Origin: CAYVDH01 sp964450355
GTDB taxonomy: Bacteria; Bacteroidota; Bacteroidia; NS11-12g; UBA955
DNA length: 5,499 nucleotides
Direction: 5' to 3'
Assembly (NCBI GenBank): GCA_964450355.1
Contig: CAYVDH010000208.1
Location: forward strand, 1 to 5,499
Shown here: in pieces, positions 1 through 5,499 of the stretch
How positions within the stretch are numbered: the first letter of the stretch is position 1
Layout: each line of letters opens with the position of its first letter
Made by a program: the position numbers and the translations under genes
The notes under the pieces: generated by a model
What the model was told of the DNA's origin: nothing
What the model saw: the letters and a program-made list of their open reading frames with translations, nothing else
Databases searched by the model: none

Positions 1-44
1 AATGCACCTTGTCCAACAGCTAATTGCTCTATTAGGCCTGATAA
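1..44 (-). other. Possible continuation of the DUF937 frame beyond its TGA
   Basis: Reading on past the TGA in the same minus-strand frame gives LSGLIEQLAVGQGA, open to the window edge. Joined to the residues before the stop (NGIADAG), this looks like the Gly/Leu-rich C-terminal part of DUF937 proteins from Bacteroidota, which I recall as often being longer than 144 residues. A single change from GGA (Gly) or TGG (Trp) to TGA would explain the break. The alternative is that the gene truly ends at the TGA and this is ordinary downstream sequence. Fourteen open codons are too few to decide. Confidence 0.4.
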
Positions 45-479
45 TCAACCAGCATCTGCTATGCCATTTTCCTTTTTTAGTATTCCTAAAAATCCCATGA
101 TTACAGGGGCAATTAAAGGCAACAATTTAGAAATAGACCCAGCATTTAATCCACTTGAAGCAGCTAATGCATTTTCTACATTGCCTTTATTTTCTCCTAA
201 CAAATGTTTTAAAATCCCATTTCCATCTCCGTTTCCGCCATTTTGAAAAAATCCCATGACATCGTCTAAAATGCTTCCATCATGGTCTCTGTCTAAGGCA
301 GCTAAAATGCCATTCGCTCCACCTTGACTAGCATTGTTATTCAATGCATTCAATAAAGTAGGAACTGCAGATTGTAAAGCAGAAGCTGTTTGAGTTGGTT
401 CTGCTCCAATTTGATTGCTTAGGGTATTTATTTCGTCTTGACCAAATAAACCCATTAGGTTGTTTAATATATTACTCAT
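45..479 (-). CDS. DUF937-family protein, probably truncated by an in-frame TGA
   Basis: This 144-residue protein of unknown function resembles the DUF937 family. It has a short amphipathic N-terminus (MSNILNNLMGLFG), a helix rich in Ala, Leu and Asn around residues 31-50, and an acidic loop at D63-D73 (DRDHDGSILDD). A Gly/Asn-rich linker follows at about 79-90. The block LLGENKGNVENALAASSGLN and the segment SKLLPLIAPVIMGFLG (about 117-132) are typical of the family's C-terminal half. The acidic loop resembles an EF-hand or dockerin calcium loop, so calcium binding is possible but unproven. There is no signal peptide. The ATG at 479 is the only sensible start; it lies 21 bases after the preceding gene's stop, without a Shine-Dalgarno site, so co-transcription is likely. 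The TGA at 45-47 looks premature, because the same frame continues open to base 1 with plausible family residues. Family assignment is fairly sure; the biological role is unknown. Confidence 0.75.
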   Translation of the reverse strand: MSNILNNLMGLFGQDEINTLSNQIGAEPTQTASALQSAVPTLLNALNNNASQGGANGILAALDRDHDGSILDDVMGFFQNGGNGDGNGILKHLLGENKGNVENALAASSGLNAGSISKLLPLIAPVIMGFLGILKKENGIADAG

Positions 480-500
480 ATTTATGTTGTTGATGTTTTA

Positions 501-1157
501 TTACAATGCAATTAATAAGCCAAAACTTGCTTTAAAATTAGCCCCTTTCTGATACGGTGCAAAAAATGGCACATTTAGGTCTTTGTGATAGCTACCAGAT
601 ACAGGGAAAAACAAGCCTCCACCAATGCTAGCATCGAAATAAATATTTTCCATGATAGATTTTCTGTAGCCTAAGATGTATCCAAATGAAACCGTTGATG
701 CGCTTTGATTTGTCACTGTTTTGGTGGTGGTATATGTATAATTTGGAGGACCACTGCTTACTGTTTTAGTTTCGGTGTATTTAGCAGAAATAGTTTTAAA
801 GTTGACAAATGGAGCTATGAATAAGTTTCTGGCATAATTGTTTGTTTTACGAAAAAAACGGTATTGAAATTCAATCCTCATTCCGTTTAAATCGGAGTAA
901 TTATCCCCGCCTAAGTTCAATGACCCTGCATTTTCACTTAAATAATAAGCAACATCAATCTTAAATGATTCTTTGTTTGTTGTTGCTTTCTCAAAGCCCA
1001 TATCCATTCCACCTACAAAAAGTGATAGTGGATTAAAATGAATCATTTTTTTGTAGTAAGTGGTTTTTGTTAAATTTAGATTTCTACCTTCTTGAGAAAA
1101 TAAGGAGTTAATGCTAATTAACAGTGTAATAATTATTGAAAAAATTGGTTTTAACAT
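501..1157 (-). CDS. Exported protein, probable outer-membrane beta-barrel (DUF3575-like)
   Basis: This 218-residue protein has an N-terminal signal peptide: Lys3, a hydrophobic core at about 5-16, and a likely signal peptidase I cut at LFS|QE between residues 21 and 22. The mature part has the alternating aromatic/polar pattern of an outer-membrane beta-barrel, for example IHFNPLSLFVGGMDMGFEKA (39-58), GMRIEFQYRFF, NLFIAPFVNFK, STVSFGYILGYR and IYFDASIGGGLFF. It ends in a final strand, FKASFGLLIAL. The NPLSLF...GFEKA opening resembles small Bacteroidota barrels of the DUF3575 kind. A Thr/Ser-rich stretch at about 128-155 is probably a surface loop. I chose the ATG at 1157 over an in-frame TTG two codons upstream (1163), because the ATG gives a normal signal peptide. 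The gene follows gcvT by 8 bases, so it is probably co-transcribed. Its function is unknown; a specific transport or adhesion role cannot be assigned. Confidence 0.7.
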   Translation of the reverse strand: MLKPIFSIIITLLISINSLFSQEGRNLNLTKTTYYKKMIHFNPLSLFVGGMDMGFEKATTNKESFKIDVAYYLSENAGSLNLGGDNYSDLNGMRIEFQYRFFRKTNNYARNLFIAPFVNFKTISAKYTETKTVSSGPPNYTYTTTKTVTNQSASTVSFGYILGYRKSIMENIYFDASIGGGLFFPVSGSYHKDLNVPFFAPYQKGANFKASFGLLIAL

Positions 1158-1165
1158 ATTCAAAA

Positions 1166-2263
1166 TTAAAGAAAAGGAACTTTACAAACAACTGCTTTTA
1201 CTAATTTTTCTCTAATTTCTATAAAAATCTCTGTTCCTGGTTTTGAATGTTCTACTTTTACATAACCCATTCCAATGGCTTTATTTAGACTTGGCGATTG
1301 GGTTCCAGATGTTACTTCTCCAATGGTTTCACCATTTTCATTTTTAATGGCATAATGTTGTCTAGGTATGCCTTTATCCACCAATTCAAAACCCACTAAT
1401 TTAGAATTCACACCATTTTCTTTTAATGACAAATGGTATGCTCTATTGACAAATTCTTTATTGAATTTAGTAATCCAACCAAGTCCAGCTTCTATTGGCG
1501 AAGTACTATCATTGATGTCATTGCCATATAAACAAAATCCTTTTTCCAATCTCAATGTATCTCTACATCCAAGCCCACAAGGCACAATATCAAATTCTTT
1601 ACCTGCTTCAAAAATTGCATCCCATAATTTTTTAGAATCTTTGTTCCATACATACAATTCAAAACCACCAGCTCCAGTGTATCCAGTATTTGAAATGATT
1701 ACATCTTCTACACCTGCCATAGTTCCGCCAGTAAATGTATAATATTCCATAACAGACAAATCAACATCTGTTAACTTTTGAAGCACTTTAATGGCATTAG
1801 GACCTTGAACAGCAAACAAGCACAATTGGTCGCTTAAATTTTCCATTTGAACACCAAAGGTATTGTGTGAGGCTATCCAATTCCAGTCTTTTTCAATGTT
1901 CGAAGCATTTACTACTAAATAATATTCATTTGCGCTCCATCTGTACACCAATAAATCATCTACGATTCCACCGGTGTTGTTAGGCAAACAACTGTATTGA
2001 ACTTTACCATCAGTCAATTTAGCGACATCATTGCTAGTTACTAATTGTAATAAATCAAGGGCTTTTTCACCTTTAATTAAAAATTCACCCATGTGAGACA
2101 CGTCAAACACACCGACATTGTTGCGCACTGCATGGTGCTCTTGTATTAAATTGGAATACTGTACTGGCATGTTGTAACCAGCAAACGACACCATTTTGCC
2201 ACCCAATGCAATGTGGGTGTCATTAAGTTCTATTAATTTTAAAGATTGAGTTGAATTTTCCAT
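1166..2263 (-). CDS. gcvT: Aminomethyltransferase, glycine cleavage system T-protein
   Basis: GcvT (365 residues, normal family length) takes the aminomethyl group carried on the lipoyl arm of H-protein and transfers the one-carbon unit to tetrahydrofolate, giving 5,10-methylene-THF and ammonia in the cytoplasm. Family signatures in order are: THIALGGKMVSFAGYNMPVQY (residues 16-36), GVFDVSHMGEF (51-61), the active-site region GGIVDDLLVYR (98-108) with the catalytic aspartate in the D102/D103 pair, FAVQGPNA (150-157), TGYTGAGGFELY (193-204), GLGCRDTLRLEKGFCLYGND (230-249), and the C-terminal GEVTSGTQSPSLNKAIGMGYV region. The ATG at 2263 is the only start that keeps the conserved N-terminus. 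No gcvH or gcvP is nearby, which suggests a dispersed glycine cleavage system. There is no glycine riboswitch in the 48-base upstream gap. The two genes downstream follow closely and may be read through from it, although they have no evident metabolic link. Confidence 0.96.
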   Translation of the reverse strand: MENSTQSLKLIELNDTHIALGGKMVSFAGYNMPVQYSNLIQEHHAVRNNVGVFDVSHMGEFLIKGEKALDLLQLVTSNDVAKLTDGKVQYSCLPNNTGGIVDDLLVYRWSANEYYLVVNASNIEKDWNWIASHNTFGVQMENLSDQLCLFAVQGPNAIKVLQKLTDVDLSVMEYYTFTGGTMAGVEDVIISNTGYTGAGGFELYVWNKDSKKLWDAIFEAGKEFDIVPCGLGCRDTLRLEKGFCLYGNDINDSTSPIEAGLGWITKFNKEFVNRAYHLSLKENGVNSKLVGFELVDKGIPRQHYAIKNENGETIGEVTSGTQSPSLNKAIGMGYVKVEHSKPGTEIFIEIREKLVKAVVCKVPFL

Positions 2264-2271
2264 TTCAGGGG

Positions 2272-2279
2272 CAAATATA
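2272..2279 (-). promoter_or_regulatory. Possible -7 promoter element upstream of gcvT
   Basis: On the minus strand this reads TATATTTG, a full match to the Bacteroidota -7 consensus TAnnTTTG, and it lies in the short paaC-gcvT gap. Only eight bases (CCCCTGAA) separate it from the gcvT ATG, so the transcript would have almost no leader. I found no TTG-type -33 element at 17-23 bases upstream; the nearest is 27 bases away (CAA at 2307-2309 on the plus strand). The same octamer pattern occurs by chance inside genes here, so this is a moderate call. Confidence 0.4.
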
Positions 2280-2311
2280 CCACAATAAAACGAAAACTCT
2301 ATTTTCCAATT

Positions 2312-3070
2312 TTACCAATTGGCCCCTGGAAATGCCCTTTGTAAATATTGCATTTCTGCTAATAAATACCCTAAGTGTTCGCTGTGATATCCATTTTTAC
2401 CTCCTTTTTGGGAAAAAGAACTATCAGGTAATTTTAAAGTCGCAATACCTATTATTTCTTCAACTTTATCCATCCATTTTGGTTGAATGTCTTTGAGAGA
2501 TGGACCAATTTTATGCTCAGCTATTTGAATTTCTGTATCTGTAGGCATAAAAAATTCTCCAGTGTATTCCCATAAATTGTTCAAGGCTTCTTGCATTTTA
2601 TCGTGGCTAATTTGAGTGCCATCGCCTAACCTTATCATCCATTCACTGCTCCATTTTAAGTGGTATTTAGCTTCCTTAATAGATTTAGAGGCAATTTCTA
2701 CCAATTTAGTTTCGGTACTTTGTTGCAATTCAGTGAGTACATAGACATGAAAAACATCAAAGAAAAATTGTCTAACAATGGTGTGAGCCCAATCTACATT
2801 TGGCTGTTCTAATAAAAGTAAATTTTTGTATTTCAGTTCATCTCTTAAAAAAGCAATGCTGTCCTCTGTTGCACTCCCTCCTTTTAATTCCGCAGCGTAT
2901 TGAAACAAATTGCGAGCTTCTCCAAATAAATCAAGAGAAATATTAGTGATGGCTATGTCTTGTTCTAACACAGGACCATGACCACACCATTCGGCATTTC
3001 TTTGACCCAATATTAAGCTGTTGTCAGCCAAATGTAATAAGTATTGATAAATTAATTCAGTTCTATCCAT
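2312..3070 (-). CDS. paaC: Ring 1,2-phenylacetyl-CoA epoxidase, structural subunit PaaC
   Basis: PaaC (252 residues; about 248 in E. coli) is the ferritin-like partner of PaaA in the phenylacetyl-CoA epoxidase. In the known family it keeps the helical-bundle fold but does not carry the working di-iron site, and it stabilises the PaaA-PaaC heterodimer. Recognisable blocks are LGQRNAEWCGHGPVLEQDIA (21-40), LDLFGEARNLFQYAAEL (46-62), LLLLEQPNVDWAHTIVRQFF (84-103), KSIKEAKYHLKWSSEW (129-144), and the C-terminal GGKNGYHSEHLG followed by LLAEMQYLQRAFPGANW. All match PaaC closely. The ATG overlaps the paaB stop by one base (TAATG), which suggests translational coupling and helps fix the start. The next gene is gcvT, where paaD would usually be expected. 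Confidence 0.96.
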   Translation of the reverse strand: MDRTELIYQYLLHLADNSLILGQRNAEWCGHGPVLEQDIAITNISLDLFGEARNLFQYAAELKGGSATEDSIAFLRDELKYKNLLLLEQPNVDWAHTIVRQFFFDVFHVYVLTELQQSTETKLVEIASKSIKEAKYHLKWSSEWMIRLGDGTQISHDKMQEALNNLWEYTGEFFMPTDTEIQIAEHKIGPSLKDIQPKWMDKVEEIIGIATLKLPDSSFSQKGGKNGYHSEHLGYLLAEMQYLQRAFPGANW

Positions 3071-3360
3071 TACATGTGTTTGAGTTCTTCTGGCAACACA
3101 TAAAAAGTAGGATGCCTGTAAATTTTATCTTCTGCTGGCTCAAATAGAGATTCCTTTTCATTGGGTTCATTGGCATGAATGTATTTGCTTTCTACTACCC
3201 AAATACTAACTCCTTCAAGTCTTCGGGTGTACACATCTCTTGCATTGGTTATAGCCATTTCTGAATCAGAAGCGTGAATACTTCCAACATGTTTGTGGTT
3301 CAATCCTTGTTTGGATCTGATAAACACTTCCCACAAAGGCCATTCATTTTTATTTGACAT
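3070..3360 (-). CDS. paaB: Ring 1,2-phenylacetyl-CoA epoxidase, small subunit PaaB
   Basis: PaaB (96 residues; about 95 in E. coli) is the small non-catalytic subunit. It bridges PaaA-PaaC dimers in the epoxidase and is needed for full activity. The whole length matches the family: WPLWEVFIRSKQGLNHKHVG (7-26), SIHASDSEMAITNARDVYTR (27-46), RLEGVSIWVV (47-56), and the C-terminal EDKIYRHPTFYVLPEELKHM. The start at 3360 lies 6 bases after the paaA stop, and the stop overlaps the paaC ATG, so paaA-B-C form one tight transcription unit. No Shine-Dalgarno site is visible; the leader (GCATAAAACAAT) is A-rich. Confidence 0.96.
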   Translation of the reverse strand: MSNKNEWPLWEVFIRSKQGLNHKHVGSIHASDSEMAITNARDVYTRRLEGVSIWVVESKYIHANEPNEKESLFEPAEDKIYRHPTFYVLPEELKHM

Positions 3361-3366
3361 ATTGTT

Positions 3367-4317
3367 TTATGCTACGTTTTGTTTGTGATCGTTTTTGTTT
3401 TCTTTCTTTTTTGCATATGCTACAGCGGCATCTCTTACCCACTGTCCTTTTTCCCAAGCATCTACCCTGGCTTTTAATCGTTGTTTATTGCATGGTCCAT
3501 TGCCTTTTACCACTTCATAAAACTCATCCCAATTAATGGCTCCAAAATCATAATGTCCTCTTTCTTCGTTCCATTTTAAATCTGGATCAGGAATTGTTAA
3601 TCCCAACAACTCAGTTTGAGGAACAGATACATCAACAAATTTTTGTCTTAATTCATCGTTGCTAAATCGTTTAATTTTCCATTTCATGCTTAGTGCTGAG
3701 TTTGGCGAGTTGTCATCTGTAGGACCAAACATCATGATACTAGGCCACCACCAACGGTTAAGCGCATCTTGAGCCATGGCTTTTTGCTCAGGTGTTCCGT
3801 TAGCTAATGTCAACATGATTTCATAACCTTGTCTTTGGTGAAAACTTTCTTCTTTGCATACCCTCACCATAGCGCGAGCATATGGACCATAACTGGTTCT
3901 GCACAATGGCACTTGATTCATGATTGCAGCACCATCTACCAACCAACCAATGGCTCCCATATCGGCCCAAGTTAAAGTAGGGTAATTAAAAATACTGCTG
4001 TATTTGGCTTTACCAGTGTGTAATTCATTTAATAATTCATCCCTTGTCACCCCTAAGGTTTCTGCAGCACTGTACAAGTATAATCCATGACCTGCTTCAT
4101 CTTGAACTTTAGCTAATAAAGCCACTTTTCGTCTTAAATTAGGAGCTCTTGTAATCCAATTGCCTTCTGGCAACATTCCCACAATTTCGCTATGAGCATG
4201 TTGAGAAATCTGACGAATTAAAGTTTTCCTGTAGTGATCAGGCATCCAATCCCTAGGCTCAATTTTAACTTCATCGTCTATTGTTTTTTGAAACTCTTCT
4301 TCTAAATTGATGTTCAT
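3367..4317 (-). CDS. paaA: Ring 1,2-phenylacetyl-CoA epoxidase, catalytic di-iron subunit PaaA
   Basis: PaaA is the oxygenase subunit that inserts one oxygen atom into the aromatic ring of phenylacetyl-CoA to give ring-1,2-epoxyphenylacetyl-CoA, with electrons delivered by PaaE. From the chosen ATG it has 316 residues (309 in E. coli). By alignment from memory with E. coli PaaA, the di-iron ligand candidates are E44 (HAHSEIVGMLPEGNW), E74 and H77 in QDEAGHGLYLYSAAETLG, D128 in GWLVDGAA, and E157 and H160 in CKEESFHQRQG. Other family blocks include KYSSIFNYPTLTWADMGAIG, CRTSYGPYARAM, MMFGPTDDNSPNSA and KIKRFSNDELRQKFVD. An in-frame TTG at 4335 would add six residues. I rejected it because it lies within the promoter element at 4333-4363 and because the ATG start matches the E. 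coli N-terminus better. The C-terminal tail is Lys/Asn-rich and variable. It leads the paaABC unit, 52 bases after paaE. Confidence 0.96.
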   Translation of the reverse strand: MNINLEEEFQKTIDDEVKIEPRDWMPDHYRKTLIRQISQHAHSEIVGMLPEGNWITRAPNLRRKVALLAKVQDEAGHGLYLYSAAETLGVTRDELLNELHTGKAKYSSIFNYPTLTWADMGAIGWLVDGAAIMNQVPLCRTSYGPYARAMVRVCKEESFHQRQGYEIMLTLANGTPEQKAMAQDALNRWWWPSIMMFGPTDDNSPNSALSMKWKIKRFSNDELRQKFVDVSVPQTELLGLTIPDPDLKWNEERGHYDFGAINWDEFYEVVKGNGPCNKQRLKARVDAWEKGQWVRDAAVAYAKKKENKNDHKQNVA

Positions 4318-4332
4318 GTTATTATTAATTGA

Positions 4333-4363
4333 CAAATTTAATACAAAACAATTCTAATCCAAA
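4333..4363 (-). promoter_or_regulatory. Bacteroidota-type promoter for paaABC
   Basis: In the paaE-paaA gap the minus strand reads TTTG (plus-strand 4360-4363), 19 bases, then TAAATTTG (4333-4340). This fits the Bacteroidota housekeeping promoter TTTG-N19-TAnnTTTG in both elements and in spacing. Transcription would start a few bases downstream, at about 4326-4328, leaving a short AT-rich leader before the paaA ATG at 4317. It would let paaABC be expressed separately from, or in addition to, read-through from paaE. Confidence 0.65.
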
Positions 4364-4369
4364 TTGGTT

Positions 4370-5458
4370 TTATTTGATGTCAAAATCCACAAATACTGAA
4401 TCGCTTGTAGGATGAGATTGACAGGTTAAAACAAATCCTTTTTCTACTTCATCGTCTTCTAAAGCAAAATTCATATCCATATCCACAGTCCCTTGGGTTA
4501 CTTTAGCTCGGCAAGTGCAACACACTCCACCTTTGCAAGCAAATGGCAAATCTGCTCCAGTTTTTAGTGCAGCATCCAATATAGTATCTCCATTATATGG
4601 CACATCCATTTGATATGTAATCCCATCTATTTTAACAGATACTTTAGCTGATTTGGTATTGCTTACTGTGGCTTCATTCGTTGTTTTAACATTAGCAGCC
4701 TGTGAGGTTGGTGTAGTAAACAATTCAAAATGAATTTGTTTTTTATCATACCCTTTAGAGCTCAACAAGTCATTTACTTGATTGATCATCTCTTCTGGTC
4801 CGCATAAGAATACTTCGTGAGTTTGACTTAAATTTAAAATTCCTTTATCTATTAATTCTTCGCATTTTGTTTTGTCAAGTCTGCCATTCAAAACAGGCAC
4901 ATCCACATTCTCTCTGCTTAATAAATGAAAAACAGAAAAACGTTCTAAATATTGATTTTTTAAAGCTTCAATTTCTTCTAAAAAAATGATGGAAGCAGTA
5001 TTTTTATTGCCATAAAACAAGGTGAAATTACTTGATTTCTCTTTTTCTAATGTCGCTTTGACGATGCTTAATACAGGTGTAATTCCACTACCTGAAGCAA
5101 AAGCAACATAATTTTTATTGTTGTTTTCATTTAATTCGGTGTAGAAATTCCCCATTGGAGTCATCACCTCTAACACATCCCCATTTTTTAAATTGCTATT
5201 TGCAAATGTAGAGAACATTCCTTTTTCAACTTGTTTTACTGCTACTTTTAATTGACCAGAAAAGGGACTGCTACAAATGGAATAAGACCTGCGCAACTCT
5301 TCACCATCTATGTTTTTTTTAATGGTTACATATTGACCTTGTATGTAAGAAAAATCAGTCTTTAAATTATCAGGCACTTCAAACTCAATGGAGACACAGT
5401 CCTCTGTTTCTTTCTTAACTTCTTTTACTTTTAATTCGTGAAATTTTGGTGTAGACAT
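4370..5458 (-). CDS. paaE: Phenylacetyl-CoA epoxidase reductase subunit PaaE
   Basis: PaaE (362 residues; 356 in E. coli) passes electrons from NADPH through FAD and a [2Fe-2S] cluster to the PaaA di-iron site. Domain order is an FAD-binding barrel (about 1-105) with the RSYS flavin motif at 57-60, an NAD(P)-binding domain (about 115-245) with GSGITP at 123-128 and the CGPEEM motif at 219-224, and a C-terminal plant-type ferredoxin domain (about 272-362). The cluster cysteines are C308, C313, C316 and C346 (CX4CX2CX29C). A Thr/Asn/Ser-rich linker (about 249-271) joins the last two domains. The ATG at 5458 is preceded by an A8 run and no Shine-Dalgarno site. Related ferredoxin reductases of other oxygenases share this layout, but adjacency to paaABC makes PaaE the clear choice. 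It is the first paa gene in this window; anything upstream is not visible. Confidence 0.93.
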   Translation of the reverse strand: MSTPKFHELKVKEVKKETEDCVSIEFEVPDNLKTDFSYIQGQYVTIKKNIDGEELRRSYSICSSPFSGQLKVAVKQVEKGMFSTFANSNLKNGDVLEVMTPMGNFYTELNENNNKNYVAFASGSGITPVLSIVKATLEKEKSSNFTLFYGNKNTASIIFLEEIEALKNQYLERFSVFHLLSRENVDVPVLNGRLDKTKCEELIDKGILNLSQTHEVFLCGPEEMINQVNDLLSSKGYDKKQIHFELFTTPTSQAANVKTTNEATVSNTKSAKVSVKIDGITYQMDVPYNGDTILDAALKTGADLPFACKGGVCCTCRAKVTQGTVDMDMNFALEDDEVEKGFVLTCQSHPTSDSVFVDFDIK

Positions 5459-5499
5459 TATTCTTTTTTTTATTATTTAATTTATTTGATTTAAAACCA
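5459..5499 (-). promoter_or_regulatory. A-rich 5' leader of paaE
   Basis: The 41 bases before paaE are almost entirely A and T. On the minus strand an A8 run (plus-strand 5464-5471) lies five bases before the ATG, in the position where A-rich leaders help translation start in Bacteroidota, which largely lack Shine-Dalgarno sites. I see no TAnnTTTG element here, so the promoter for paaE is probably beyond the window edge or within an upstream operon. Confidence 0.35.

Noticed and set aside
45..47. TGA reassigned to tryptophan (alternative genetic code)
   Set aside because: Tryptophans in the other genes are encoded by TGG, no other gene has an internal TGA, and the rest of the sequence fits Bacteroidota with the standard bacterial code. 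A single mutation is the simpler explanation.
1368..1742. Plus-strand open frame of 124 codons inside gcvT (and similar plus-strand frames at 61-246, 2251-2496 and 3354-3536)
   Set aside because: Each lies mostly or wholly antisense to a well-supported gene or conserved coding region, and none has a recognisable product or leader.
2264..2311. Glycine riboswitch upstream of gcvT
   Set aside because: The gap is only 48 bases, too short for a glycine aptamer, and no such conserved pattern is visible.
2306..2322. Inverted repeat CCAATT-TTACC-AATTGG at the end of paaC, as a possible terminator
   Set aside because: The stem is only 6 base pairs and mostly A/T, it overlaps the paaC stop codon and coding end, and no T-run follows it on the transcribed strand.
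1855..5210. Further TAnnTTTG matches on the minus strand at 1855-1862, 3029-3036 and 5203-5210
   Set aside because: They are inside gcvT, paaC and paaE without a good reason to start transcription there; this short pattern is expected by chance in AT-rich DNA.
1..5499. A previously undescribed system, mobile element, defence locus or CRISPR array
   Set aside because: Five of the seven genes belong to well-known enzyme families, the other two are common envelope or unknown families, and I saw no direct repeats, transposase, integrase or unusual base composition.

Overview
The window is an AT-rich, gene-dense chromosomal segment that looks like Bacteroidota. The evidence is the promoter motif (TTTG-N19-TAnnTTTG), the lack of Shine-Dalgarno sites in favour of A-rich leaders, a signal peptide ending in LFS|Q, and the protein sequences themselves. 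The genus cannot be named from this stretch. All seven genes lie on the minus strand, so transcription runs from the right edge to the left edge.

Right part (about 2312-5458): paaE, paaA, paaB and paaC, in that order of transcription. They encode the multicomponent ring 1,2-phenylacetyl-CoA epoxidase of aerobic phenylacetate degradation. PaaE is the NADPH/FAD/[2Fe-2S] reductase, PaaA the di-iron oxygenase subunit, PaaC its structural partner and PaaB the small bridging subunit. PaaA, PaaB and PaaC are tightly packed, with a 6-base gap and then a TAATG overlap. A convincing Bacteroidota-type promoter sits in the 52-base gap between paaE and paaA. No paaD is present: the next gene after paaC is gcvT.

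Middle (1166-2263): gcvT, the aminomethyltransferase (T-protein) of the glycine cleavage system, with a -7-like element only 8 bases before its ATG.

Left part (1-1157): an exported protein that is probably an outer-membrane beta-barrel, then a DUF937-type protein with an EF-hand-like acidic loop. The DUF937 frame is interrupted by a TGA at 45-47 but stays open to the window edge with family-like residues, so it may be a nonsense mutation or a sequencing error. The six other genes all end in TAA.

I see no mobile element, RNA gene, CRISPR array or previously undescribed system. The points most worth a second look are the interrupted DUF937 gene, the missing paaD with its reordered operon, and the two promoter placements.
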